Assembly: GCA_020403265.1 (NCBI GenBank) | Contig: JADBXZ010000011.1 | Coordinates: 1 to 64,000, forward strand | DNA from: Bacteroidota bacterium | GTDB taxonomy: Bacteria; Bacteroidota; Bacteroidia; B-17B0; Aurantibacillaceae | Reading direction: 5' to 3' | Length of the DNA: 64,000 nt | Part shown: piece after piece, positions 7,736 through 15,469 of the stretch | Layout of the letters: every line of letters starts with the position of its first letter | How positions within the stretch are numbered: position 1 is the stretch's first letter | Program-made: the position numbers and the translations under genes | The notes under the pieces: generated by a model | Databases searched by the model: none | What the model was told of the DNA's origin: nothing | The model's input: only the letters and a program-made list of their open reading frames with translations

Positions 7736-9124
7736 ATGAATGTACTTTCTAAAATAATAGATTTCGGTAAAAGTCCAGAACTTACTGCAAGAGAGGAAAG
7801 GTTATTAAAATTAAGCAATGTAACCTTCATCGTAATATTATGCTTTATACTTGCAAATCTTTTTTCTTTTTTATCATTTGGAAACAAAAAGGATATTCAT
7901 TTAATTATTGTATTTGCTTTTCATTTTGTTTTAATTTCAGCCAGCTTAATTTTAAATCTTAAAAAGAAATATCTTATTGCAAAAATTAATTTTAGTATTG
8001 TAGCTGTAATTTTTGTTTCTTACTATTCCATTGCCTACGGTAAAGAGGGATTTAATTACCTTTTTATACCGATGATTATTTTTTTAATATTTAATCTATT
8101 TGAGGCAAAAGAGAAATTAATTATGTGGATTTTAATATTATTTGCTTCACTTACATATTTTGTTGCATTATACGCTAATTACAATAGGCTTGAATACTAC
8201 ATCAACATTGAAAAATCATTTCGTTTAATGCAAGGAATTGTAAGTTTAATAGGTTATTTATCACTTACTATTATGTTTGGATTTTACAATTTCAAATTGA
8301 CTATAAAAACCGAAAACAAATTATTGGCAGAAAAGGTTGCTATTGATGCTCAAAAAATAATTATCGAAAACGCCCATAAAGAAATTACGGATAGTATTAA
8401 TTACGCTAAGCGCTTACAACATGCAATCTTTCCGCCAACAGATTTTATTACAACAAATTTTCCAGAAAGTTTTATTTTATACAAACCTAAAGATATTGTT
8501 GCCGGCGATTTTTACTGGGCAGAAAAAATTGAAGATTTATTTTTTATTACCGCAGCTGATTGCACCGGACACGGAGTTCCAGGAGCAATGGTTTCGGTAG
8601 TTTGTTCAATCGCATTAAACAGAACTGTAAATGAGTTTGGCGTAACCGACACAGGAAAAATACTCGACAAAACAAGAGAGCTAGTTATTGACACATTTAC
8701 AAAAAGTAATGCCGAAGTGAAAGACGGAATGGACATTTCGCTGCTATGTATCGACAAGCAAAATCAAAAAATCTTTTGGAGTGGTGCTAATAATCCGTTA
8801 TGGTTTGTTGAAAATGGCGAATTAAAAGAGATAAAAGCAGATAAACAACCCATTGGTAAAACTGATAATCCTAAACCATTTACGACACACCAATTAAAGT
8901 ATAAAGAAAATACTACCTTCTACTTATTTACCGACGGGCTTGCTGACCAGTTTGGTGGACCAAAAGGAAAGAAATTTAAATACAAACAATTTGGAGAGCT
9001 ATTGATTGAAATTAATAACAAAGCAATGCAAGAACAATCAACTATTATAAATGAAAAGTTTGAAACATGGAAAAATGAACTTGAGCAGGTTGACGATGTT
9101 TGTGTTATTGGAATTAAAATATAG
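7736..9124 (+). CDS. Membrane-bound SpoIIE/PP2C-type serine phosphatase (cassette gene)
   Basis: A 462-residue protein. Six hydrophobic segments fill residues about 28-185 (near 30-48, 56-75, 85-101, 106-122, 128-147 and 164-185). A helical stretch then runs to the motif DSINYAKRLQHAIFPP at 219-234, which is conserved in Bacteroidota SpoIIE proteins. The C-terminal phosphatase domain (about 245-462) shows GDFYW, ADCTGHGVPGAMVS, LFTDGLADQFGG and a final DDVCVIG, with the metal-binding aspartates in place. Known SpoIIE-family members dephosphorylate serine on anti-sigma-factor antagonists or similar partners. The missing partner suggests it plugs into host signalling. It sits alone between two attC-like sites (49 bases after one, 11 before the next), so it appears to be a mobile signalling gene. 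A larger relative with a TPR sensor is at 53763-55745. Confidence 0.88.
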   Translation: MNVLSKIIDFGKSPELTAREERLLKLSNVTFIVILCFILANLFSFLSFGNKKDIHLIIVFAFHFVLISASLILNLKKKYLIAKINFSIVAVIFVSYYSIAYGKEGFNYLFIPMIIFLIFNLFEAKEKLIMWILILFASLTYFVALYANYNRLEYYINIEKSFRLMQGIVSLIGYLSLTIMFGFYNFKLTIKTENKLLAEKVAIDAQKIIIENAHKEITDSINYAKRLQHAIFPPTDFITTNFPESFILYKPKDIVAGDFYWAEKIEDLFFITAADCTGHGVPGAMVSVVCSIALNRTVNEFGVTDTGKILDKTRELVIDTFTKSNAEVKDGMDISLLCIDKQNQKIFWSGANNPLWFVENGELKEIKADKQPIGKTDNPKPFTTHQLKYKENTTFYLFTDGLADQFGGPKGKKFKYKQFGELLIEINNKAMQEQSTIINEKFETWKNELEQVDDVCVIGIKI

Positions 9125-9135
9125 GAACGCACAGT

Positions 9136-9325
9136 AGCTAACAGTACCTAAAAAAAATGCTAGCTTTAGTATAAGTTTTTTGCCTACAATTGGTCGCTTC
9201 GCGAAAGTTTCTTATTTTTATGTAGGCAAAAAAGAGTACAGTATTTCGGCAACTAATTAATATTGTGTTGGTAGAAAACATTTCGGTTTCAAAACCGCAC
9301 TTCTTTTAGCTCCAAAACGTTATGG
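9136..9325 (+). repeat. attC-like site, type II
   Basis: The left end is AGCTAAC and the right end GTTATGG (9319-9325). The outer arms (GTACCTAAAAAAAATGC against GCACTTCTTTTAGCTCC) pair imperfectly. An inner inverted repeat TTGCCTACA/TGTAGGCAA encloses GGTCGCTTCGCG, also found in the site at 7510-7686. Confidence 0.65.
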
Positions 9326-9484
9326 GCAAGTTTAAACGACATAATGGACAAACAAGAGAACCACCAAAGGACAACTTTAAAAGTTCTTAGAAAATAATTT
9401 CAAACGTGGAGACCAGAACCCACTATAAATAACGGGGCGTATTCCGAAAAGCCATATGAGTAGGAATTTTAAAACATAATAAAA

Positions 9485-10363
9485 ATGAACAGTAAAATAT
9501 TACCAATTCTGTTAATCGGTCTACTATTTTGGCAGACTGATGTATTAGCACAATGTGCTAATCAATCTAACATCTATAGTTTTAACTATGGAGGCAAAAC
9601 CTATGAGGTTGTTAAGGAGCTCAAATCATGGAGTAACGCTGCTGCCTGTGCTGTGCAGCGCGGAGGCTACCTGGCCGAAATAAATGACGTAAACGAGCAA
9701 ACAGCGATTTACAATGGAATTATTGCCGCAGGTATTTCTTCCACTTATGTTAGCGTTTCGGATGGCGGTGGCACGGCTTATGTTTGGATTGGGGCTACCG
9801 ATAAACAAACAGAAGGTACATGGTTATGGGATGGAAATAATGATGGTACAGGAATCAATTTCTGGAACGGACAGGGACAAGCCGGTGCAGGAGGCGGAGT
9901 GCCTGTTGCCTCAAACTATAATAATTGGGGTAAAGCAAATGGAACAGGTGCGATTATGGAACCAGATGATTTCAACACCAGTCAGGATGCTGGTGCAATT
10001 GCTTTGGCAGGATGGCCAGCTTCAACCACTTTTCTGGGTGTAGCAGGACAATGGAATGACATTGATATAAACAACGCCTTATATTATGTGATTGAAAATA
10101 ATTCAAGTGTTGGCATAAAAGAAATTAATTACCAAAACAATATTAAAGTATATCCAAATCCGTGCAATGATAAATTAAATATTGAAACAAACCGTAATTT
10201 AAATGGAATTAGCTATCAAGTGTACGATTTGACTGGTAAGTTAATTATGATTGATATATTTGAAAACAATAACACAATAAATACTATTCTTTTAAATAAT
10301 GGGATTTACTGCCTCCATTTTAATGATGGAATTTCTTCTGTGGTAGTAAAATTTATTAAGTAA
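9485..10363 (+). CDS. C-type lectin-like T9SS-secreted protein (cassette gene)
   Basis: A 292-residue secreted protein. Residues 1-23 form a signal peptide ending VLAQ. Residues about 35-205 match the C-type lectin-like fold: SNAAACAVQRGGYLAEIND at the first helix, WIGATDKQTEGTWLWDGN, INFWN, YNNWGKANG, EPDDF, and QWNDIDINNALYYVIE at the end, the usual WIG / WxDG / WND order. Such domains often bind carbohydrate or surface ligands. Residues about 218-292 are a type A T9SS sorting domain (IKVYPNPCNDKLNIE ... YQVYDLTGKLI ... GIYCLHF ... KFIK), so it should cross the outer membrane by T9SS and be attached or released. The gene fills a cassette of its own, stopping 8 bases before the next attC-like site. 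The leader is longer than usual (159 bases) and holds no gene that I can support. Confidence 0.88.
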   Translation: MNSKILPILLIGLLFWQTDVLAQCANQSNIYSFNYGGKTYEVVKELKSWSNAAACAVQRGGYLAEINDVNEQTAIYNGIIAAGISSTYVSVSDGGGTAYVWIGATDKQTEGTWLWDGNNDGTGINFWNGQGQAGAGGGVPVASNYNNWGKANGTGAIMEPDDFNTSQDAGAIALAGWPASTTFLGVAGQWNDIDINNALYYVIENNSSVGIKEINYQNNIKVYPNPCNDKLNIETNRNLNGISYQVYDLTGKLIMIDIFENNNTINTILLNNGIYCLHFNDGISSVVVKFIK

Positions 10364-10371
10364 TAACCAGC

Positions 10372-10504
10372 CCATAACAGCGGTTTGGTGTAATGGCGGG
10401 TTCAGTGGTAAATTGAAGTTTAGTTTTTCAAATCAACATTTGTGCTTGGTTGATAGTGAAATGCTTCTAAATCCGCCACTACGCCAAGCCGCAACCCGTT
10501 AGCT
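10372..10504 (+). repeat. attC-like site, type I
   Basis: The left end is CCATAAC and the right end GTTAGCT. The arms GCGGTTTGGTGTAATGGCGG and CCGCCACTACGCCAAGCCGC pair over 20 positions with only G-U-compatible differences. The internal phrase GGTTCAGTGGTAAATTGAAG is shared with the sites at 11265 and 15470. At 133 bp it is the clearest site of the array. Confidence 0.85.
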
Positions 10505-10559
10505 GCAACCCAAACAGACACGAAAAGACATAAAATCAATCAGACAAAATATTATGACA

Positions 10560-10657
10560 GCCTCCGCTAAAAAACATGTATCTTCGTATGTAAGTTTGGT
10601 GCGGGTAGACAGATGAATTTTCAAAAGCCGCCTGCGCCTGCTTGGAAACCGTTAGGG
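10560..10657 (+). repeat. Left-truncated attC-like site, copy of the 695-793 half
   Basis: This 98-base stretch repeats 695-793 with a few substitutions and small indels, including the right arm GCCGCCTGCGCCTGCTTGG and the right box GTTAGGG. Its complementary left arm is absent. Upstream lies only a 55-base gene-less scrap after the previous site, so a cassette body and half a site appear to have been deleted. Confidence 0.75.
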
Positions 10658-10702
10658 GTAATTATATTGACAACGTAAAACAATAATTTAAACATAAAAA
10701 GT

Positions 10703-11260
10703 ATGCCAACAAAAGGACAAACAATTACTAACCCAACAAATGGGGATTCATATGAGTTTTTGGAAACTGCCAAAGACACTAACGGAGAACGCGTTACTAT
10801 GAAAGCAGTTATTAAAGGTAAAGGGCAACTTGTTCCCAAACACCTCCACGTTCTTCAAGACGAAACCTTCGAAGTTATTTCAGGACAATTAACTATTTTT
10901 TTTGAAGGACAAACAAAGAAAATTTCTGCAGGAGAAAAAATAACATTTCCTAAGAATATACCTCACAATCATTACAATGATGACAATGATGCGGTAATCT
11001 ATGTTCATTCAGTAACACCAGCATTAGACTTTGACTTTTTGATAGAAAACTTAGTGGGACTTGCTGCTGACGGAAAAAGTAAAAATGGAAAATATGGTTT
11101 AGTCCAAGAGTTAGTTTCACTTAAATATCTTGACAGTAAATCATATCTTGCGGACATTCCGATTGGGGTTCAAAAAATATTAATGAATACTATTGCTCCA
11201 ATTGGACGACTATTCGGTTACCGAGCTATTTACAAAAAGTATTCGGGCTTAGAAAAATAA
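10703..11260 (+). CDS. Cupin-domain protein (cassette gene)
   Basis: A 185-residue cytoplasmic protein with no signal peptide. The cupin core lies at residues 35-105. Motif 1 reads PKHLHVLQDETFEV, giving candidate metal ligands His47, His49 and Glu54. Motif 2 reads FPKNIPHNHYND, with the last ligand His88 or His90. The remaining 75 residues are helical and of no family that I know. Single-domain cupins range from dioxygenases and isomerases to sugar or metabolite sensors, so no substrate can be given. The gene starts 45 bases after a right-hand attC-like box and stops 4 bases before the next site, a textbook single-gene cassette. No promoter of its own is seen. Confidence 0.85.
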   Translation: MPTKGQTITNPTNGDSYEFLETAKDTNGERVTMKAVIKGKGQLVPKHLHVLQDETFEVISGQLTIFFEGQTKKISAGEKITFPKNIPHNHYNDDNDAVIYVHSVTPALDFDFLIENLVGLAADGKSKNGKYGLVQELVSLKYLDSKSYLADIPIGVQKILMNTIAPIGRLFGYRAIYKKYSGLEK

Positions 11261-11264
11261 CTAC

Positions 11265-11397
11265 CACTAACAGCACCTCCAAGAAATTGGCGGTTCAGTG
11301 GTTAAATGAAGCTTTGTGCTTCGTATCAAGTTCACTGCTGGCAGACAAGCTTTTTGCTCCGAAATCGCCAACTTTTTGTAGCTGCAAAACGTTAGCA
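11265..11397 (+). repeat. attC-like site, type I
   Basis: The left end is CACTAAC and the right end GTTAGCA (11391-11397). The arms (AGCACCTCCAAGAAATTGGCG against CGCCAACTTTTTGTAGCT) pair with small bulges. The internal phrase GGTTCAGTGGTTAAATGAAG and the length of 133 bp match the site at 10372-10504. Confidence 0.75.
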
Positions 11398-11441
11398 GCA
11401 ATAAGCGGACATTCCACCAGACAAAAAATTAACTGACTAAA

Positions 11442-12130
11442 ATGACCTTTAAGACAATAATATTTTTTTCTTTTGGGACATTTTAGCCTCCCTTGCCTAT
11501 ACAGACACAAATTGCATTGCTGCATTTGGCCATAGCAGAGGAGCTTTTTTGACAACGGGTTTAATGGGAACTTACCCAAACAAGTTCAGTTGTGCGGGTC
11601 ATACAGCAGGCGGGGTTGGACACCCAACTGACTTCACTTATCCAACTACAACAATGGTTAACAATATTACAAAACCATACATATTACATCACGGAACAAG
11701 CGATAATATTGTTAATATCATATACGATAATAATTTAGCAGCAATTTTTACAACCAATGGAGTTACACATCAATATTTTACTTATACAGGCTACACTCAT
11801 AACACCATAAGCCAAGACTCGTTGATGTATTCTAGAACACAAACATTTTTTAATCAGCATATTTGCAATTTATCAACTGGTTTGAATAACAATCTATTTG
11901 AAAAGTTAGAAGTTTCTATTTGTCCAAATCCAGCAAGTGAATATATAAAGCTTAATATTAACCAAAATCAAATAACACAAGTTCAAATTTTCAACTCAAT
12001 GGGAATATTATTCAAAGAATTTTCTATAACACAATCTACTCAACTTGATATTTCAGATTTACCAAAAGGATTATATTTTGTTCGACTAAAAAACTACTCA
12101 CAGCAGACAACAAAGTTTATTAAACAGTAA
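11442..12130 (+). pseudogene. Remnant of a T9SS-secreted alpha/beta hydrolase
   Basis: An ATG at 11442, 44 bases after the attC-like box, begins a signal-peptide-like start (MTFKTIIFFSFG) that meets a stop after 14 codons. In another frame, from about 11476, the sequence reads LASLAYTDTNCIAAFGHSRG and continues without stop to 12130. GHSRG is the nucleophile elbow of alpha/beta hydrolases, and PYILHHGTSDNIVN and TYTGYTHNT are suitable positions for the acid and histidine. The last 75 residues are a complete T9SS sorting domain (VSICPNPASEYIKLN ... GLYFVRL ... KFIKQ). About 200 residues expected between signal peptide and elbow are missing, so an internal deletion with frame change is likely. 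The largest open frame uses a TTG at 11549 inside the elbow region, an unlikely true start. Confidence 0.6.
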
Positions 12131-12290
12131 AATGAAAATTATACAGACCATTGACAGAAGAAAAAGGGCAGCTTGTAACAACAACACAAAACTTTATGAC
12201 GAATGATTGTGAATATCGTTGAGTTATTTCACAGGCTGACGTTACCAGTAATGGCGGGACGACCATTTACTAACATTTCGGGAAATTTAG

Positions 12291-12298
12291 TATCTTTG
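12291..12298 (+). promoter_or_regulatory. Bacteroidota -7 promoter element of mntA-hepT
   Basis: TATCTTTG matches TAnnTTTG exactly and lies 8 bases before the mntA start codon. No TTG is found at the usual -33 distance. A private promoter is a known habit of toxin-antitoxin cassettes in integrons. Confidence 0.55.
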
Positions 12299-12306
12299 TT
12301 TTATCA

Positions 12307-12615
12307 ATGAAACTGATCACTTTAAATATAGACACCATTAAGGCTCTTTGTGATAAATATCACGTTAAGACCTTATTTGCATTTGGTTCAGTGACTAGGG
12401 ACGAACTTAAACCTACCAGCGACATCGACCTTATTGTTGACATTGACAGTAATGATCCCCTGACCTATTCCGACGACTATTTTGGCTTAAAGTTCCAACT
12501 AGAACAATTACTAAAAAGGCATGTCGACCTGCTTGAACTACGCGCAATTAATAATCAATATTTAAAACAAAATATTGAAAATTCTAAAGTTCTAGTTTAT
12601 GGAAAAGGAAATTAA
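12307..12615 (+). CDS. mntA: MntA-family nucleotidyltransferase antitoxin
   Basis: A 102-residue minimal nucleotidyltransferase. The catalytic signature GSVTRDELKPTSDIDLIVD is at residues 27-45: the GS pair (27-28), ten residues, then Asp39 and Asp41 as metal ligands. Characterised MntA antitoxins transfer AMP from ATP to a tyrosine of their HEPN partner and so silence its RNase activity. The following gene, overlapping by 17 bases, encodes exactly such a partner, which makes the assignment firm. Length and layout match the family. The pair sits before an attC-like site at 12955 and has its own -7 element, so it forms a self-expressed toxin-antitoxin cassette. Confidence 0.9.
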   Translation: MKLITLNIDTIKALCDKYHVKTLFAFGSVTRDELKPTSDIDLIVDIDSNDPLTYSDDYFGLKFQLEQLLKRHVDLLELRAINNQYLKQNIENSKVLVYGKGN

Positions 12616-12934
12616 AGTTTGGCTTTCGGACATTAAACAAGCTATTTCCGAAATAAATCAATTTCTTCCCGACAAAAAACTTTTCCAAGACTTCGAAAAA
12701 GACTTAAAAGCGAAACGTGCTATCGAAAGAAATATAGAAATAATTGGTGAGGCTATGAACCGAATCTTAAGTCAAAATCCAAACATCGAAATAACAAATT
12801 CCCGAAAAATAGTTGACACAAGAAATAGAATTTCTCATGGTTACGACAGTGTTTCAGACGACATCATTTGGGCAATTGTAATTCGTGACATTCCAAAACT
12901 TCAAGTAGAAATCGAAGACCTGTTAGCAAAATAA
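12599..12934 (+). CDS. hepT: HepT-family HEPN RNase toxin
   Basis: A 111-residue all-helical HEPN protein of the DUF86/HepT type. The active-site motif RNRISHGY at residues 75-82 gives Arg75-x4-His80-x-Tyr82. Arg and His are the RNase residues in characterised HepT, and the Tyr is the one AMPylated by MntA. The motif is intact, so the toxin is probably active. Its start codon lies inside mntA (17-base overlap), giving coupled translation. The gene stops 20 bases before an attC-like site. In integron arrays such pairs are known to stabilise neighbouring cassettes by post-segregational killing; that this pair does so here is inference. Confidence 0.9.
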   Translation: MEKEIKVWLSDIKQAISEINQFLPDKKLFQDFEKDLKAKRAIERNIEIIGEAMNRILSQNPNIEITNSRKIVDTRNRISHGYDSVSDDIIWAIVIRDIPKLQVEIEDLLAK

Positions 12935-12954
12935 AACTATGTGTCCGCCACAAC

Positions 12955-13050
12955 TGGTAACAGCGGTCTTGCCTAATTTTTTGCGTGTTAACGCTCAAAT
13001 GTGTAACTTGACATAGCAAAAAACGCGCGCAAGGCTGCAAACCGTTAGCG
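12955..13050 (+). repeat. attC-like site, short form
   Basis: The left end is TGGTAAC and the right end GTTAGCG (13044-13050). The arms AGCGGTCTTGC and GCAAGGCTGC pair, and TTTTTTGC pairs with GCAAAAAA further in. At 96 bp it is the shortest site in the array. Confidence 0.7.
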
Positions 13051-13083
13051 GGCATTGTAAAACGACAACAGACAAGACGCTGT

Positions 13084-13419
13084 TTATTGTTTATAGATAA
13101 TATTTTCATTACCCCATTTTTCCATTTCGTTCAAAACAGGTGTTAGACTTTTGCCTAGCTCGGTTAATTCATATTCGACACGTGGAGGAATTTCACTAAA
13201 TTGTTTTCTCGTCAACAAGCCATCTTCTTCCAATTCTTTCAATTGTTCTGTTAATACCTTTCTAGACAGGTTAGGAATGCGAGCTGAAATTTCTCCAAAG
13301 CGTCTTTTGTCAGACCTAAGACAATACAAGATGACGGGTTTCCATTTTCCGCCAATTAGCTGAAGCATTCCCGTTACCGGGCATTTAATTTCTCCTTTTT
13401 TTGTTGCTATTGTTACCAT
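13084..13419 (-). CDS. HxlR-family transcriptional regulator
   Basis: A 111-residue winged-helix regulator. HxlR landmarks are the N-terminal cysteine IKCPVTG, MLQLIGGKWKPVILYCL, RRFGEISARIPNLSRKVLTEQLKELEEDGLL (recognition region) and RVEYELTELGKSL (wing). The open frame extends to a TTG at 13449, but that triplet overlaps a -7-like element (TTCCTTTG on the minus strand), so the ATG at 13419 is the better start. It is divergent from the NmrA-like reductase at 13529, the common arrangement in which a HxlR protein controls an adjacent NAD(P)H-dependent enzyme in response to reactive or electrophilic compounds through its N-terminal cysteine. The inducer cannot be read from sequence. Confidence 0.88.
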   Translation of the reverse strand: MVTIATKKGEIKCPVTGMLQLIGGKWKPVILYCLRSDKRRFGEISARIPNLSRKVLTEQLKELEEDGLLTRKQFSEIPPRVEYELTELGKSLTPVLNEMEKWGNENIIYKQ

Positions 13420-13480
13420 TTTGTTACCGCTATTTTTTATGTTAACCAAAGGAAACAGTTACTATTTAAAACTATTATTA

Positions 13481-13495
13481 GTTACTTTGTGTAAC
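13481..13495 (+). promoter_or_regulatory. Dyad operator overlapping the reductase promoter
   Basis: GTTACTTTGTGTAAC is a perfect dyad GTTAC-N5-GTAAC. It contains TTACTTTG, one mismatch from the TAnnTTTG -7 element, 33 bases before the reductase start. A second AGTTACT half-like copy begins at 13458, 22 bases upstream. The position between divergent genes suggests binding of the HxlR protein. Confidence 0.5.
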
Positions 13496-13528
13496 AAATG
13501 TAATTATTAAATTTTAAAAAACAAAAAA

Positions 13529-14410
13529 ATGATTTTAGTAACAGGAGCAACAGGACATTTTGGAAAGTCGGCAATTGATTTTCTTCTAAAAAAAGGCATT
13601 TCTTCAACCAACATCGTTGCATTGGTTCGAGACGAAGAAAAAGCAGCTGAAATAAAAAGCAAAGGAGTTGCACTACGTATTGGCGATTACGACAATTACA
13701 ACTCTCTTCTAAACGCTTTCATAGGTGTAGAGAAATTACTCTTTGTATCAGGAAGTGATATTTTTAATCGTGGAGCACAACATCAAAATGTGGTAAAAGC
13801 AGCCAAAGAATCAGGTGTAAAACACGTTGTTTATACAAGTTTTCAAGGGAAAAACGAAACGGAATCTTCACCACTTTGGCCAGTTGCTCAATCACATCTT
13901 CAGACAGAAGCTTGGTTAAAAGAAAGCGGTATAGATTACACCATTCTCAAAAACACACTCTATTTGGACTTTGTTCCTGCCTTTCTTGGTGAAAAGGTGA
14001 TTGAAACAGGTGTAATTTATTTGCCTGCTGGTGATGGTAAAGTTGGAGCTGTTTTACGCGCTGAGATGGCAGAAGCCACTGCTAATATCTTAATAAGTTC
14101 AAAACATGCCGGAAAAACTTACCACTTTACAAACCAAGAAACGTTTTCTTATCAAGAAGTTGCTCAACAACTTTCTGAAATTACTGGTAAAACAATCAAC
14201 TACATTTCTCCAACAGCAGACGAGTATGCTCAAACCTTAACAGAACATGGTGTACCTGTTGACTTCATTGGTTTGTTTTCCAGCTTTGCGGTTGCTCAGG
14301 AAAAAGGAGAATTGGAAATGGTTGGCTCAGACTTAGTACAAATTTTGGGTCGCAAACCAACCACCGTAAAAACATTCTTAACTCAAGTTTATTCACCATC
14401 AAACAATTAA
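13529..14410 (+). CDS. NmrA-like NAD(P)H-binding oxidoreductase
   Basis: A 293-residue atypical short-chain dehydrogenase of the NmrA/QOR2 type. The Rossmann signature GATGHFGK (GxxGxxG) is at residues 6-13, followed by VALVRDEEKA, where the arginine favours NADPH. LLFVSGSD, VYTSFQG and the DYTILKNTLYLD segment match the NAD(P)H-quinone reductase / azoreductase-like branch. The family reduces quinones or works as a redox sensor. The gene is divergent from the HxlR regulator and 3 bases before a secreted metallo-hydrolase, so the module is probably an inducible response to a toxic organic compound. The substrate is not known. Confidence 0.85.
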   Translation: MILVTGATGHFGKSAIDFLLKKGISSTNIVALVRDEEKAAEIKSKGVALRIGDYDNYNSLLNAFIGVEKLLFVSGSDIFNRGAQHQNVVKAAKESGVKHVVYTSFQGKNETESSPLWPVAQSHLQTEAWLKESGIDYTILKNTLYLDFVPAFLGEKVIETGVIYLPAGDGKVGAVLRAEMAEATANILISSKHAGKTYHFTNQETFSYQEVAQQLSEITGKTINYISPTADEYAQTLTEHGVPVDFIGLFSSFAVAQEKGELEMVGSDLVQILGRKPTTVKTFLTQVYSPSNN

Positions 14411-14413
14411 AGT

Positions 14414-15301
14414 ATGAAATCTTTAAAATTATTTGCATTCATTCTAATCATAAATGCTCTAACAAAAGTAAATGCACAAAATATCTCGATTGGAAGTTCT
14501 TGGACAGTTATCAAAAACAAAAACGTAAAAGTTCACACGTACATGAGTCCGACAGCTATGTTTGCTAATACAAGCCACATTATTGAACTGAAAAATGAAC
14601 TCATTATTGTTGACGGACAATTTTTTGCACCCTATGCTCTTGAATTGAAAAAATTTACTGATTCAATAGGCAAGCCAGTAACAAGGTTTTACATAAGTCA
14701 TGACCATCCTGATCACTTCATAGGTTTTGGAGATGCTTTTCCAGATGTAAAAGTTTATGCTCTGGCGGAAACAAAAACATCCATTGAACAGACTGGACAA
14801 GGAGTTCTTGAGCAAAGACAGGCACAATTTGGTCCTTTGATTGCAACTAAATTGAATAAGCCTTCTGTCATTCAACAACCAGGTGAGGAAACAATCGGAA
14901 ATGTAAAATTTATCTTTGAAAAATCTTTAAATAACGAATCAACTGTTTCACTTGTAATCAAACTTCCAGAACTTGGTGTATACATCGCCCAAGATATAGT
15001 TTACAACAAAATCCATTTATTCATAGAAGGAGACACAAAAGGTTGGGAGACCGCCTTAAACAAAATCATAAAGGAAAAAACCTATAAAACAATTTTAGCG
15101 GGACACGGAAAAGAAGGTGGTGAAAAACTTTTAAAGGAAAATCTGACTTATCTGGCTTTCGTTAACGAAACAATTACAAAGTCAAAAAATAAGGAAGAAT
15201 TTAAGGCTGCTATCATTAAAAAATATCCTGAATACGGTGGCGAACAATTAGTTGACATCTACTTAAATTATTATTTAAAGCCCAGCAATTGGATAAAGTA
15301 A
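14414..15301 (+). CDS. Secreted metallo-beta-lactamase-fold hydrolase
   Basis: A 295-residue protein with a signal peptide at 1-22 (VNAQ). The zinc signature HDHPDH is at 96-101 (YISHDHPDHFIGF), with later metal ligands likely in AQDIVYNKIHLF and ILAGHGKEGG. The fold is the MBL superfamily, close to the periplasmic quinoprotein-relay-like or lactonase-like group rather than class B beta-lactamases, but substrate cannot be decided. It starts 3 bases after the reductase and is followed by a strong terminator, so the two form one transcript. With the HxlR gene it makes a three-gene unit between two attC-like sites, larger than usual for one cassette. Confidence 0.83.
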   Translation: MKSLKLFAFILIINALTKVNAQNISIGSSWTVIKNKNVKVHTYMSPTAMFANTSHIIELKNELIIVDGQFFAPYALELKKFTDSIGKPVTRFYISHDHPDHFIGFGDAFPDVKVYALAETKTSIEQTGQGVLEQRQAQFGPLIATKLNKPSVIQQPGEETIGNVKFIFEKSLNNESTVSLVIKLPELGVYIAQDIVYNKIHLFIEGDTKGWETALNKIIKEKTYKTILAGHGKEGGEKLLKENLTYLAFVNETITKSKNKEEFKAAIIKKYPEYGGEQLVDIYLNYYLKPSNWIK

Positions 15302-15326
15302 TCTGCTCAATATTTAGACCAAAAAG

Positions 15327-15351
15327 GAAGTAGGGCTTTTTGCCCTACTTC
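15327..15351 (+). terminator. Intrinsic terminator after the MBL-fold gene
   Basis: The stem GAAGTAGGGC/GCCCTACTTC has a TTTTT loop and is followed by TTTATTTTT. It closes the reductase/hydrolase operon. Confidence 0.9.
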
Positions 15352-15469
15352 TTTATTTTTATGGATACGCAGAAAAAACAATTAATGCGATTTTAATGTC
15401 TAAGCAAACTATTTAATAAATTTGTCATGGAATAGAATCGAAAATGAGTACTAAAGACAAACAAAGACC

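Noticed and set aside
12174-12250. Possible attC-like site between the hydrolase remnant and mntA (TGTAAC ... GTTACC)
   Set aside because: End boxes are plausible, but the arms do not pair convincingly. A degraded site is possible and cannot be supported from sequence alone.
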